Assembly: GCA_964020085.1 (NCBI GenBank)
Contig: CAXHUQ010000905.1
Coordinates: 186,001-250,000, forward strand
Direction of reading: 5' to 3'
Source: Micromussa lordhowensis
Lineage: Eukaryota > Cnidaria > Anthozoa > Scleractinia > Lobophylliidae
Length of the DNA stretch: 64,000 nt
Positions within the stretch are counted from its first letter, which is position 1; the number at the start of each line of letters is the position of its first letter. A program made the position numbers and the translations under genes. The notes under the pieces were generated by a model. The model did no database searches. It was not told the origin of the DNA and saw only the letters and a program-made list of their open reading frames with translations. Positions 1 to 12,034 of this stretch are shown in pieces.

Positions 1-82
1 AAGATACACAGAGCTAAATTCCTCGGCAAAGGGACGTTTCCAGCATTCAGCTGGATCCAACAATCCCAACAAGCCCGGAAGG

Positions 83-121
83 GGCTAGCTGGCTGGCTGG
101 CTGTCTGCCTGCCTGCCTGCC
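83..121 (+). repeat. (GGCT)n(GTCT)(GCCT)n microsatellite
   Basis: Each unit has a run of GGCT, one or more GTCT, then usually three to five GCCT, just upstream of the ATGGCTTGG landmark. In this unit one GGCT is replaced by AGCT. Its length varies between units from about two to seven GGCT copies, with one extreme expansion elsewhere. On the minus strand it reads as poly-(SQPA)-like peptides in overlapping frames, an artefact of the tetranucleotide repeat. Confidence 0.95.
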
Positions 122-414
122 AACGAAATGGCTTGGGTGCAAACTGTGTCGATGAACGGGAACGTCCAACACATGTGGGATGCGTTGTCTGTAATACTTA
201 AAATAAACTCACGACAGCTGAAAAACAACGCATTTCAATTCTCTTGGCAGTCTAGCAACTTGCCAAGCTCTATGCTGATCTATCGAACTAACAATTTGCT
301 TGAATCTAGTCCATTTTAACTTGTCTGACATGCACGCACTCTCAGTCGGACCTCCAAACTTCAAAAACTATCCACCCCGACTATTTATGCTAATATTCCC
401 AAGGGACGTCAGGG

Positions 415-425
415 TGGCCAAATGG
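415..425 (+). promoter_or_regulatory. Pol III A-box-like element
   Basis: TGGCCAAATGG matches the A-box pattern TRGCNNAGYNGG of tRNA-type internal promoters with one deviation, A for G. It sits at tRNA positions 8-19, about 54 bp before the B-box-like element, which is reasonable spacing for a class II tRNA-like head. Confidence 0.65.
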
Positions 426-468
426 TTAACGTGGTGCGCTACGAAGACAGCGAAGGTCGCAGGTCGTG

Positions 469-479
469 GGTTCGAATCA
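469..479 (+). promoter_or_regulatory. Pol III B-box-like element
   Basis: GGTTCGAATCA fits the B-box consensus GGTTCGANNCC except at the last position. It forms the T-loop of the tRNA-like head and is present in essentially every unit of the array. Confidence 0.75.
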
Positions 480-493
480 CACTACCGCATAGG

Positions 494-528
494 GCTTATT
501 CTCAAACTGGCTTGGGGGCCGAATAACC
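494..528 (+). other. Hairpin 1 of SINE-like body
   Basis: Arms 494-501 and 521-528 enclose a 19-nt loop (502-520), TCAAACTGGCTTGGGGGCC. In the first two units the stem has a C-C mismatch at 495/527. From the unit near 4047 onward the base at this position is G, giving an unbroken 8-bp stem GGTTATTC/GAATAACC. Confidence 0.75.
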
Positions 529-572
529 TCTCCCCGGCTACGTGGTACGTGGAGATTTGGCTCTGCGAACAA

Positions 573-611
573 GGAATTACTCTCAAACTGGCTTGGGGGC
601 CGAGTAATTCC
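573..611 (+). other. Hairpin 2 of SINE-like body
   Basis: GGAATTACTC (573-582) and GAGTAATTCC (602-611) form a perfect 10-bp stem around the same 19-nt loop as hairpin 1, although the stems differ. CTTGGGGG in the loop (592-599) is also perfectly complementary to CCCCCAAG (613-620), so an alternative 8-bp stem could compete. Units whose landmarks are at 27374-32689 carry GAGTACTTCC in the 3' arm, introducing one mismatch. Confidence 0.8.
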
Positions 612-633
612 TCCCCCAAGAAGTCCTGCGAGG

Positions 634-640
634 TTTTTTT
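634..640 (+). terminator. T-run, possible Pol III terminator
   Basis: Seven consecutive Ts lie downstream of hairpin 2 in the orientation of the tRNA-like head. Pol III normally stops at four or more Ts. The run is six to eight Ts in different units. Confidence 0.5.
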
Positions 641-926
641 GGTTTTTATTTCTGCTTGTCTTGATTTTCCTGATCATTTTTTTTTTCCTTTTTCCTGCTC
701 GTAATTCCTTGTTAGTTTTGCTTTTCCCTACTTTCGGTATTTTTTTAACTTTTCATCAGCGCTAGAAACGGAAAAACAAGAAGCGTTTTGCGGCATTATG
801 GCTTCCTAAGATTTTTAATTTAGCCCGCGGTGAAATTTGAAGTTACTTTCTTTGTTTTCTTGGCTTAAACTCACTTCTACCAAACATAGGTTGTATTTGA
901 TTTTATTTGATGTGACTTGATTGCAG

Positions 927-1129
927 AATAATTCTTCAATGATCAACTGTTTCATCAAGTCGCAACCTGCCAGAAACTACATTATCGCGTGTTCAGTGTA
1001 CTATTTCTTTGGCATTTGAGATCATCTGGTTCAGAGCGACAACAACGTTTGAACTCCACGAGGGTGTTCACGTCTTAAAACATGGCCACGAACAGAGTGA
1101 AAGGAAATCTCGTCAAAGACCGACCGATC
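927..1129 (+). other. Candidate small exon with splice signals
   Basis: A T-rich stretch ends in TGTGACTTGATTGCAG (911-926), a plausible branch site and acceptor. Downstream, GTGAGT begins at 1130, a good donor. Within the 203-bp interval, AAAACATGG at 1078-1086 is a good Kozak context. The ATG at 1082 opens a 16-codon frame (MATNRVKGNLVKDRPI) that reaches the donor in phase 0, so the interval could also be a first coding exon. The feature repeats in nearly all units. I do not recognise the peptide and no downstream coding exon was found. Signals this short can occur by chance. Confidence 0.25.
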
Positions 1130-1759
1130 GTGAGTAGCATTTCCTTGCTTTCTCCAATTGAGGCGTTTTCGGGCTAGCTAACTATGAGAAAAAACTGTCT
1201 GTCATTCGCTAGCGGGAGAGAGATTTGTTTGTGTGACTACCGGTCGATGATCATTGACGTAGGGACAACATACGGAGTGTTCGCTTACTCCTAATTGTGG
1301 CCTAGTTTGCTTGAAGTTCAATCGATTCTCGATGTACGAAGCTCTTGTTCAGTCCATTTAGGACGATGCAGGCCTTCACAGAAAGCCATAGTTCAGCTCT
1401 CCGCTGCGGTTTTGATATGTGGAGGTTTGTGTTGACAAGACGCGAACTTTTTGTTGGAAGCACGGTTATTTTAATTGTACAATTCCTGATTGGATGAAAA
1501 GACGTTGGATGTAGTCTTTTTGGCCTCAAAAGCCATACAGGAGAGTAATTTCCTTTTAGATGGAGATGCGCAGATGGTACTCTCGAGACGACATGGCCAT
1601 ATTTATGCACAGTTATATATTTCGGTGCATAGTCTTAACACGGTATTCATAACATCAGACATACATCAGTTAAAAAAAAGAAAATAGGTTGTAGCGTGAA
1701 CTCACTACCAGTCTATAGCCATTCAAAGTTATTTCGTGTAGTAGCACATTGATAAAGAA

Positions 1760-1798
1760 GGAATTACTCTGTCTTTAAGATACACAGAGCTAAATTCC
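1760..1798 (+). other. Hairpin at unit junction
   Basis: GGAATT (1760-1765) pairs with AATTCC (1793-1798), and CTCTGT (1767-1772) pairs with ACAGAG (1784-1789). An internal A-T pair may extend the stem, and the loop is 11 nt. Its 5' arm shares AAGGAATTACTCT with hairpin 2 of the SINE-like module. It recurs in each unit at the array phase used here. Confidence 0.65.
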
Positions 1799-4700
1799 TC
1801 GGCAAAGGGACGTTTCCAGCATTCAGCTGGATCCAACAATCCCAACAAGCCCGGAAGGGACTGGCTGGCTGGCTGGCTGTCTGCCTGCCTGCCTGCCAAC
1901 GAAATGGCTTGGGTGCAAACTGTGTCGATGAACGGGAACGTCCAACACATGTGGGATGCGTTGTCTGTAATACTTAAAATAAACTCACGACAGCTGAAAA
2001 ACAACGCATTTCAATTCTCTTGGCAGTCTAGCAACTTGCCAAGCTCTATGCTGATCTATCGAACTAACAATTTGCTTGAATCTAGTCCATTTTAACTTGT
2101 CTGACATGCACGCACTCTCAGTCGGACCTCCAAACTTCAAAAACTATCCACCCCGACTATTTATGCTAATATTCCCAAGGGACGTCAGGGTGGCCAAATG
2201 GTTAACGTGGTGCGCTACGAAGACAGCGAAGGTCGCAGGTCGTGGGTTCGAATCACACTACCGCATAGGGCTTATTCTCAAACTGGCTTGGGGGCCGAAT
2301 AACCTCTCCCCGGCTACGTGGTACGTGGAGATTTGGCTCTGCGAACAAGGAATTACTCTCAAACTGGCTTGGGGGCCGAGTAATTCCTCCCCCAAGAAGT
2401 CCTGCGAGGTTTTTTTGGTTTTTATTTCTGCTTGTCTTGATTTTCCTGATCATTTTTTTTTTCCTTTTTCCTGCTCGTAATTCCTTGTTAGTTTTGCTTT
2501 TCCCTACTTTCGGTATTTTTTTAACTTTTCATCAGCGCTAGAAACGGAAAAACAAGAAGCGTTTTGCGGCATTATGGCTTCCTAAGATTTTTAATTTAGC
2601 CCGCGGTGAAATTTGAAGTTACTTTCTTTGTTTTCTTGGCTTAAACTCACTTCTACCAAACATAGGTTGTATTTGATTTTATTTGATGTGACTTGATTGC
2701 AGAATAATTCTTCAATGATCAACTGTTTCATCAAGTCGCAACCTGCCAGAAACTACATTATCGCGTGTTCAGTGTACTATTTCTTTGGCATTTGAGATCA
2801 TCTGGTTCAGAGCGACAACAACGTTTGAACTCCACGAGGGTGTTCACGTCTTAAAACATGGCCACGAACAGAGTGAAAGGAAATCTCGTCAAAGACCGAC
2901 CGATCGTGAGTAGCATTTCCTTGCTTTCTCCAATTGAGGCGTTTTCGGGCTAGCTAACTATGAGAAAAAACTGTCTGTCATTCGCTAGCGGGAGAGAGAT
3001 TTGTTTGTGTGACTACCGGTCGATGATCATTGACGTAGGGACAACATACGGAGTGTTCGCTTACTCCTAATTGTGGCCTAGTTTGCTTGAAGTTCAATCG
3101 ATTCTCGATGTACGAAGCTCTTGTTCAGTCCATTTAGGACGATGCAGGCCTTCACAGAAAGCCATAGTTCAGCTCTCCGCTGCGGTTTTGATATGTGGAG
3201 GTTTGTGTTGACAAGACGCGAACTTTTTGTTGGAAGCACGGTTATTTTAATTGTACAATTCCTGATTGGATGAAAAGACGTTGGATGTAGTCTTTTTGGC
3301 CTCAAAAGCCATACAGGAGAGTAATTTCCTTTTAGATGGAGATGCGCAGATGGTACTCTCGAGACGACATGGCCATATTTATGCACAGTTATATATTTCG
3401 GTGCATAGTCTTAACACGGTATTCATAACATCAGACATACATCAGTTAAAAAAAAGAAAATAGGTTGTAGCGTGAACTCACTAGCAGTCTATAGCCATTC
3501 AAAGTTATTTCGTGTAGTAGCACATTGATAAAGAAGGAATTACTCTGTCTTTAAGATACACAGAGCTAAATTCCTCGGCAAAGGGACGTTTCCAGCATTC
3601 AGCTGGATCCAACAATCCCAACAAGCCCGGAAGGGACTGGCTGGCTGGCTGGCTGTCTGCCTGCCTGCCTGCCAACGAAATGGCTTGGGTGCAAACTGTG
3701 TCGATGAACGGGAACGTCCAACACATGTGGGATGCGTTGTCTGTAATACTTAAAATAAACTCACGACAGCTGAAAAACAACGCATTTCAATTCTCTTGGC
3801 AGTCTAGCAACTTGCCAAGCTCTATGCTGATCTATCGAACTAACAATTTGCTTGAATCTAGTCCATTTTAACTTGTCTGACATGCACGCACTCTCAGTCG
3901 GACCTCCAAACTTCAAAAACTATCCACCCCGACTATTTATGCTAATATTCCCAAGGGACGTCAGGGTGGCCAAATGGTTAACGTGGTGCGCTACGAAGAC
4001 AGCGAAGGTCGCAGGTCGTGGGTTCGAATCACACTACCGCATAGGGGTTATTCTCAAACTGGCTTGGGGGCCGAATAACCTCTCCCCGGCTACGTGGTAC
4101 GTGGAGATTTGGGTCTGCGAACAAGGAATTACTCTCAAACTGGCTTGGGGGCCGAGTAATTCCTCCCCCAAGAAGTCCTGCGAGGTTTTTTTGGTTTTTA
4201 TTTCTGCTTGTCTTGATTTTCCTGATCATTTTTTTTTTTCCTTTTTCCTGCTCGTAATTCCTTGTTAGTTTTGCTTTTCCCTACTTTCGGTATTTTTTTA
4301 ACTTTTCATCAGCGCTAGAAACGGAAAAACAAGAAGCGTTTTGCGGCATTATGGCTTCCTAAGATTTTTAATTTAGCCCGCGGTGAAATTTTAAGTTACT
4401 TTCTTTGTTTTCTTGGCTTAAACTCACTTCTACCAAACATAGGTTGTATTTGATTTTATTTGATGTGACTTGATTGCAGAATAATTCTTCAATGATCAAC
4501 TGTTTCATCAAGTCGCAACCTGCCAGAAACTACATTATCGCGTGTTCAGTGTACTATTTCTTTGGCATTTGAGATCATCTGGTTCAGAGCGACAACAACG
4601 TTTGAACTCCACGAGGGTGTTCACGTCTTAAAACATGGCCACGAACAGAGTGAAAGGAAATCTCGTCAAAGACCGACCGATCGTGAGTAGCATTTCCTTG

Positions 4701-7700
4701 CTTTCTCCAATTGAGGCGTTTTCGGGCTAGCTAACTATGAGAAAAGACTGTCTGTCATTCGCTAGCGGGAGAGAGATTTGTTTGTGTGACTACCGGTCGA
4801 TGATCATTGACGTAGGGACAACATACGGAGTGTTCGCTTACTCCTAATTGTGGCCTAGTTTGCTTGAAGTTCAATCGATTCTCGATGTACGAAGCTCTTG
4901 TTCAGTCCATTTAGGACGATGCAGGCCTTCACAGAAAGCCATAGTTCAGCTCTCCGCTGCGGTTTTGATATGTGGAGGTTTGTGTTGACAAGACGCGAAC
5001 TTTTTGTTGGAAGCACGGTTATTTTAATTGTACAATTCCTGATTGGATGAAAAGACGTTGGATGTAGTCTTTTTGGCCTCAAAAGCCATACAGGAGAGTA
5101 ATTTCCTTTTAGATGGAGATGCGCAGATGGTACTCTCGAGACGACATGGCCATATTTATGCACAGTTATATATTTCGGTGCATAGTCTTAACACGGTATT
5201 CATAACATCAGACATACATCAGTTAAAAAAAAGAAAATAGGTTGTAGCGTGAACTCACTAGCAGTCTATAGCCATTCAAAGTTATTTCGTGTAGTAGCAC
5301 ATTGATAAAGAAGGAATTACTCTGTCTTTAAGATACACAGAGCTAAATTCCTCGGCAAAGGGACGTTTCCAGCATTCAGCTGGATCCAACAATCCCAACA
5401 AGCCCGGAAGGGGCTAGCTGGCTGGCTGGCTGTCTGCCTGCCTGCCTGCCAACGAAATGGCTTGGGTGCAAACTGTGTCGATGAACGGGAACGTCCAACA
5501 CATGTGGGATGCGTTGTCTGTAATACTTAAAATAAACTCACGACAGCTGAAAAACAACGCATTTCAATTCTCTTGGCAGTCTAGCAACTTGCCAAGCTCT
5601 ATGCTGATCTATCGAACTAACAATTTGCTTGAATCTAGTCCATTTTAACTTGTCTGACATGCACGCACTCTCAGTCGGACCTCCAAACTTCAAAAACTAT
5701 CCACCCCGACTATTTATGCTAATATTCCCAAGGGACGTCAGGGTGGCCAAATGGTTAACGTGGTGCGCTACGAAGACAGCGAAGGTCGCAGGTCGTGGGT
5801 TCGAATCACACTACCGCATAGGGGTTATTCTCAAACTGGCTTGGGGGCCGAATAACCTCTCCCCGGCTACGTGGTACGTGGAGATTTTGGTCTGCGAACA
5901 AGGAATTACTCTCAAACTGGCTTGGGGGCCGAGTAATTCCTCCCCCAAGAAGTCCTGCGAGGTTTTTTTGGTTTTTATTTCTGCTTGTCTTGATTTTCCT
6001 GATCATTTTTTTTTCCTTTTTCCTGCTCGTAATTCCTTGTTAGTTTTGCTTTTCCCTACTTTCGGTATTTTTTTAACTTTTCATCAGCGCTAGAAACGGA
6101 AAAACAAGAAGCGTTTTGCGGCATTATGGCTTCCTAAGATTTTTAATTTAGCCCGCGGTGAAATTTTAAGTTACTTTCTTTGTTTTCTTGGCTTAAACTC
6201 ACTTCTACCAAACATAGGTTGTATTTGATTTTATTTGATGTGACTTGATTGCAGAATAATTCTTCAATGATCAACTGTTTCATCAAGTCGCAACCTGCCA
6301 GAAACTACATTATCGCGTGTTCAGTGTACTATTTCTTTGGCATTTGAGATCATCTGGTTCAGAGCGACAACAACGTTTGAACTCCACGAGGGTGTTCACG
6401 TCTTAAAACATGGCCACGAACAGAGTGAAAGGAAATCTCGTCAAAGACCGACCGATCGTGAGTAGCATTTCCTTGCTTTCTCCAATTGAGGCGTTTTCGG
6501 GCTAGCTAACTATGAGAAAAAACTGTCTGTCATTCGCTAGCGGGAGAGAGATTTGTTTGTGTGACTACCGGTCGATGATCATTGACGTAGGGACAACATA
6601 CGGAGTGTTCGCTTACTCCTAATTGTGGCCTAGTTTGCTTGAAGTTCAATCGATTCTCGATGTACGAAGCTCTTGTTCAGTCCATTTAGGACGATGCAGG
6701 CCTTCACAGAAAGCCATAGTTCAGCTCTCCGCTGCGGTTTTGATATGTGGAGGTTTGTGTTGACAAGACGCGAACTTTTTGTTGGAAGCACGGTTATTTT
6801 AATTGTACAATTCCTGATTGGATGAAAAGACGTTGGATGTAGTCTTTTTGGCCTCAAAAGCCATACAGGAGAGTAATTTCCTTTTAGATGGAGATGCGCA
6901 GATGGTACTCTCGAGACGACATGGCCATATTTATGCACAGTTATATATTTCGGTGCATAGTCTTAACACGGTATTCATAACATCAGACATACATCAGTTA
7001 AAAAAAAGAAAATAGGTTGTAGCGTGAACTCACTACCAGTCTATAGCCATTCAAAGTTATTTCGTGTAGTAGCACATTGATAAAGAAGGAATTACTCTGT
7101 CTTTAAGATACACAGAGCTAAATTCCTCGGCAAAGGGACGTTTCCAGCATTCAGCTGGATCCAACAATCCCAACAAGCCCGGAAGGGACTGGCTGGCTGG
7201 CTGGCTGTCTGCCTGCCTGCCTGCCAACGAAATGGCTTGGGTGCAAACTGTGTCGATGAACGGGAACGTCCAACACATGTGGGATGCGTTGTCTGTAATA
7301 CTTAAAATAAACTCACGACAGCTGAAAAACAACGCATTTCAATTCTCTTGGCAGTCTAGCAACTTGCCAAGCTCTATGCTGATCTATCGAACTAACAATT
7401 TGCTTGAATCTAGTCCATTTTAACTTGTCTGACATGCACGCACTCTCAGTCGGACCTCCAAACTTCAAAAACTATCCACCCCGACTATTTATGCTAATAT
7501 TCCCAAGGGACGTCAGGGTGGCCAAATGGTTAACGTGGTGCGCTACGAAGACAGCGAAGGTCGCAGGTCGTGGGTTCGAATCACACTACCGCATAGGGGT
7601 TATTCTCAAACTGGCTTGGGGGCCGAATAACCTCTCCCCGGCTACGTGGTACGTGGAGATTTGGGTCTGCGAACAAGGAATTACTCTCAAACTGGCTTGG

Positions 7701-10700
7701 GGGCCGAGTAATTCCTCCCCCAAGAAGTCCTGCGAGGTTTTTTTGGTTTTTATTTCTGCTTGTCTTGATTTTCCTGATCATTTTTTTTTTCCTTTTTCCT
7801 GCTCGTAATTCCTTGTTAGTTTTGCTTTTCCCTACTTTCGGTATTTTTTTAACTTTTCATCAGCGCTAGAAACGGAAAAACAAGAAGCGTTTTGCGGCAT
7901 TATGGCTTCCTAAGATTTTTAATTTAGCCCGCGGTGAAATTTGAAGTTACTTTCTTTGTTTTCTTGGCTTAAACTCACTTCTACCAAACATAGGTTGTAT
8001 TTGATTTTATTTGATGTGACTTGATTGCAGAATAATTCTTCAATGATCAACTGTTTCATCAAGTCGCAACCTGCCAGAAACTACATTATCGCGTGTTCAG
8101 TGTACTATTTCTTTGGCATTTGAGATCATCTGGTTCAGAGCGACAACAACGTTTGAACTCCACGAGGGTGTTCACGTCTTAAAACATGGCCACGAACAGA
8201 GTGAAAGGAAATCTCGTCAAAGACCGACCGATCGTGAGTAGCATTTCCTTGCTTTCTCCAATTGAGGCGTTTTCGGGCTAGCTAACTATGAGAAAAAACT
8301 GTCTGTCATTCGCTAGCGGGAGAGAGATTTGTTTGTGTGACTACCGGTCGATGATCATTGACGTAGGGACAACATACGGAGTGTTCGCTTACTCCTAATT
8401 GTGGCCTAGTTTGCTTGAAGTTCAATCGATTCTCGATGTACGAAGCTCTTGTTCAGTCCATTTAGGACGATGCAGGCCTTCACAGAAAGCCATAGTTCAG
8501 CTCTCCGCTGCGGTTTTGATATGTGGAGGTTTGTGTTGACAAGACGCGAACTTTTTGTTGGAAGCACGGTTATTTTAATTGTACAATTCCTGATTGGATG
8601 AAAAGACGTTGGATGTAGTCTTTTTGGCCTCAAAAGCCATACAGGAGAGTAATTTCCTTTTAGATGGAGATGCGCAGATGGTACTCTCGAGACGACATGG
8701 CCATATTTATGCACAGTTATATATTTCGGTGCATAGTCTTAACACGGTATTCATAACATCAGACATACATCAGTTAAAAAAAAGAAAATAGGTTGTAGCG
8801 TGAACTCACTACCAGTCTATAGCCATTCAAAGTTATTTCGTGTAGTAGCACATTGATAAAGAAGGAATTACTCTGTCTTTAAGATACACAGAGCTAAATT
8901 CCTCGGCAAAGGGACGTTTCCAGCATTCAGCTGGATCCAACAATCCCAACAAGCCCGGAAGGGACTGGCTGGCTGGCTGGCTGTCTGCCTGCCTGCCTGC
9001 CAACGAAATGGCTTGGGTGCAAACTGTGTCGATGAACGGGAACGTCCAACACATGTGGGATGCGTTGTCTGTAATACTTAAAATAAACTCACGACAGCTG
9101 AAAAACAACGCATTTCAATTCTCTTGGCAGTCTAGCAACTTGCCAAGCTCTATGCTGATCTATCGAACTAACAATTTGCTTGAATCTAGTCCATTTTAAC
9201 TTGTCTGACATGCACGCACTCTCAGTCGGACCTCCAAACTTCAAAAACTATCCACCCCGACTATTTATGCTAATATTCCCAAGGGACGTCAGGGTGGCCA
9301 AATGGTTAACGTGGTGCGCTACGAAGACAGCGAAGGTCGCAGGTCGTGGGTTCGAATCACACTACCGCATAGGGGTTATTCTCAAACTGGCTTGGGGGCC
9401 GAATAACCTCTCCCCGGCTACGTGGTACGTGGAGATTTGGGTCTGCGAACAAGGAATTACTCTCAAACTGGCTTGGGGGCCGAGTAATTCCTCCCCCAAG
9501 AAGTCCTGCGAGGTTTTTTTTGGTTTTTATTTCTGCTTGTCTTGATTTTCCTGATCATTTTTTTTCCTTTTTCCTGCTCGTAATTCCTTGTTAGTTTTGC
9601 TTTTCCCTACTTTCGGTATTTTTTTAACTTTTCATCAGCGCTAGAAACGGAAAAACAAGAAGCGTTTTGCGGCATTATGGCTTCCTAAGATTTTTAATTT
9701 AGCCCCCGGTGAAATTTTAAATTACTTTCTTTGTTTTCTTGGCTTAAACTCACTTCTACCAAACATAGGTTGTATTTGATTTTATTTGATGTGACTTGAT
9801 TGCAGAATAATTCTTCAGTGATCAACTGTTTCATCAAGTCGCAACCTGCCAGAAACTACATTATCGCGTGTTCAGTGTACTATTTCTTTGGCATTTGAGA
9901 TCATCTGCTTCAGGGCGACAACAACGTTTGAACTCCACGAGGGTGTTCACGTCTTAAAACATGGCCACGAACAGAGTGAAAGGAAATCTCGTCAAAGACC
10001 GACCGATCGTGAGTAGCATTTCCTTGCTTTCTCCAATTGAGGCGTTTTCGGGCTAGCTAACTATGAGAAAAAAACTGTCTGTCATTCGCTAGCGGGAGAG
10101 AGATTTGTTTGTGTGACTACCGGTCGATGATCATTGACGTAGGGACAACATACGGAGTGTTCGCTTACTCCTAATTGTGGCCTAGTTTGCTTGAAGTTTA
10201 ATCGATTCTCGATGTACGAAGCTCTTGTTCAGTCCATTTAGGACGATGCAGGCCTTCACAGAAAGCCATAGTTCAGCTCTCCGCTGCGGTTTTGATATGT
10301 GGAGGTTTGTGTTGACAAGACGCGAACTTTTTGTTGGAAGCACGGTTATTTTAATTGTACAATTCCTGATTGGATGAAAAGACGTTGGATGTAGTCTTTT
10401 TGGCCATACAGGAGAGTAATTTCCTTTTAGATGGAGATGCGCAGATGGTACTCTCGAGACGACATGGCCATATTTATGCACAGTTATATATTTCGGTGCA
10501 TAGTCTTAACACGGTATTCATAACATCAGACATACATCAGTTAAAAAAAAGAAAATAGGTTGTAGCGTGAACTCACTACCAGTCTATAGCCATTCAAAGT
10601 TATTTCGTGTAGTAGCACATTGATAAAGAAGGAATTACTCTGTCTTTAAGATACACGGAGCTAAATTCCTCGGCAAAGGGACGTTTCCAGCATTCAGGTG

Positions 10701-10726
10701 GATCCAACAATCCCAACAAGCCCGGA

Positions 10727-10761
<35 letters not shown>

Positions 10762-12034
10762 AGCTGGCTGGCTGTCTGCCTGCCTGCCTGCCAACGAAAT
10801 GGCTTGGGTGCAAACTATGTCGATGAACGGGAACGTCCAACACATGTGGGATGTGTTGTCTGTAATACTTAAAATAAACTCACGACAGCTGAAAAACAAC
10901 GCATTTCAATTCTCTTGGCAGTCTAGCAACTTGCCAAGCTCTATGCTGATCTATCGAACTAACAATTTGCTTGAATCTAGTCCATTTTAACTTGTCTGAC
11001 ATGCACGCACTCTCAGTCGGACCTCCAAACTTCAAAAACTATCCACCCCGACTATTTATGCTAATATTCCCAAGGGACGTCAGGGTGGCCAAATGGTTAA
11101 CGTGGTGCGCTACGAAGACAGCGAAGGTCGCAGGTCGTGGGTTCGAATCACACTACCGCATAGGGGTTATTCTCAAACTGGCTTGGGGGCCGAATAACCT
11201 CTCCCCGGCTACGTGGTACGTGGAGATTTGGGTCTGCGAACAAGGAATTACTCTCAAACTGACTTGGGGGCCGAGTAATTCCTCCCCCAAGAAGTCCTGC
11301 GAGGTTTTTTTGGTTTTTATTTCTGCTTGTCTTGATTTTCCTGATCATTTTTTTTTCCTTTTTCCTGCTCGTAATTCCTTGTTAGTTTTGCTTTTCCCTA
11401 CTTTCGGTATTTTTTTAACTTTTCATCAGCGCTAGAAACGGAAAAACAAGAAGCGTTTTGCGGCATTATGGCTTCCTAAGATTTTTAATTTAGCCCGCGG
11501 TGAAATTTGAAGTTACTTTCTTTGTTTTCTTGGCTTAAACTCACTTCTACCAAACATAGGTTGTATTTGATTTTATTTGATTTGACTTGATTGCAGAATA
11601 ATTCTTCAATGATCAACTGTTTCATCAAGTCGCAACCTGCCAGAAGCTACGTTATCGCGTGTTCAGTGTACTATTTCTTTGGCATTTGAGATCATCTGGT
11701 TCAGAGCGACAACAACGTTTGAACTCCACGAGGGTGTTCACGTCTTAAAACATGGCCACGAACAGAGTGAAAGGAAATCTCGTCAAAGACCGACCGATCG
11801 TGAGTAGAATTTCCTTGCTTTCTCCAATTGAGGCGTTTTCGGGCTAGCTAACTATGAGAAAAAACTGTCTGTCATTCGCTAGCGGGAGAGAGATTTGTTT
11901 GTGTGACTACCGGTCGATGATCATTGACGTAGGGACAACATACGGAGTGTTCGCTTACTCCTAATTGTGGCCTAGTTTGCTTGAAGTTCAATCGATTCTC
12001 GATGTACGAAGCTCTTGTTCAGTCCATTTAGGAC

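Larger units (their letters stand above)
408..640 (+). mobile_element. tRNA-derived SINE-like Pol III module
   Basis: A class II (Leu/Ser-type) tRNA-like head spans about 408-487, followed by a body with two hairpins and a run of seven Ts at 634-640. The head has GTCAGGG at the acceptor position, TGG, a D-arm-like GCC, the GG of the D loop, a long variable region, and a TTCGAAT T-loop with a T stem (GTGGG/CACAC) carrying one mismatch. The acceptor 3' strand pairs poorly, so it is a degenerate head typical of SINEs and not a working tRNA gene. A copy lies at the same offset in every unit (B box 341 bp after the ATGGCTTGG landmark), so it entered before the array amplified. A predicted Pol III transcript would be about 230 nt. 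Expression is inferred only from promoter-like boxes and the T-run. Confidence 0.7.
1..1776 (+). repeat. Representative repeat unit
   Basis: The sequence at 1 recurs at 1777, giving a 1776-bp unit with this phase. In order it holds half of a hairpin that straddles the unit start, a GGCT/GCCT microsatellite (83-121), a tRNA-derived module with two hairpins and a T-run (408-640), T-rich DNA, a candidate exon with splice signals (927-1129), and a low-complexity tail ending in TTAAAAAAAAGAAAAT. Offsets hold in nearly all units if measured from the ATGGCTTGG landmark, because length variation is concentrated just before it. I see nothing identifiable between about 1140 and 1755. Confidence 0.9.

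Noticed and set aside
408..490. Functional tRNA-Ser/Leu gene
   Set aside because: The acceptor strands do not pair, the T stem has a mismatch and the anticodon arm is irregular. It is a tRNA-derived head and not a working tRNA.
300..704. Plus-strand frame of 134-154 codons repeated in every unit
   Set aside because: It opens at TTG, runs straight through the tRNA-like head, both hairpins and the T-run, and varies in its end with T-run length. It is a translation of the SINE-like module.
1302..1610. Minus-strand 102-codon frame conserved in most units
   Set aside because: Its conservation equals that of the surrounding non-coding DNA, its start context is not supported, and I see no domain. 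Array homogenisation explains it.
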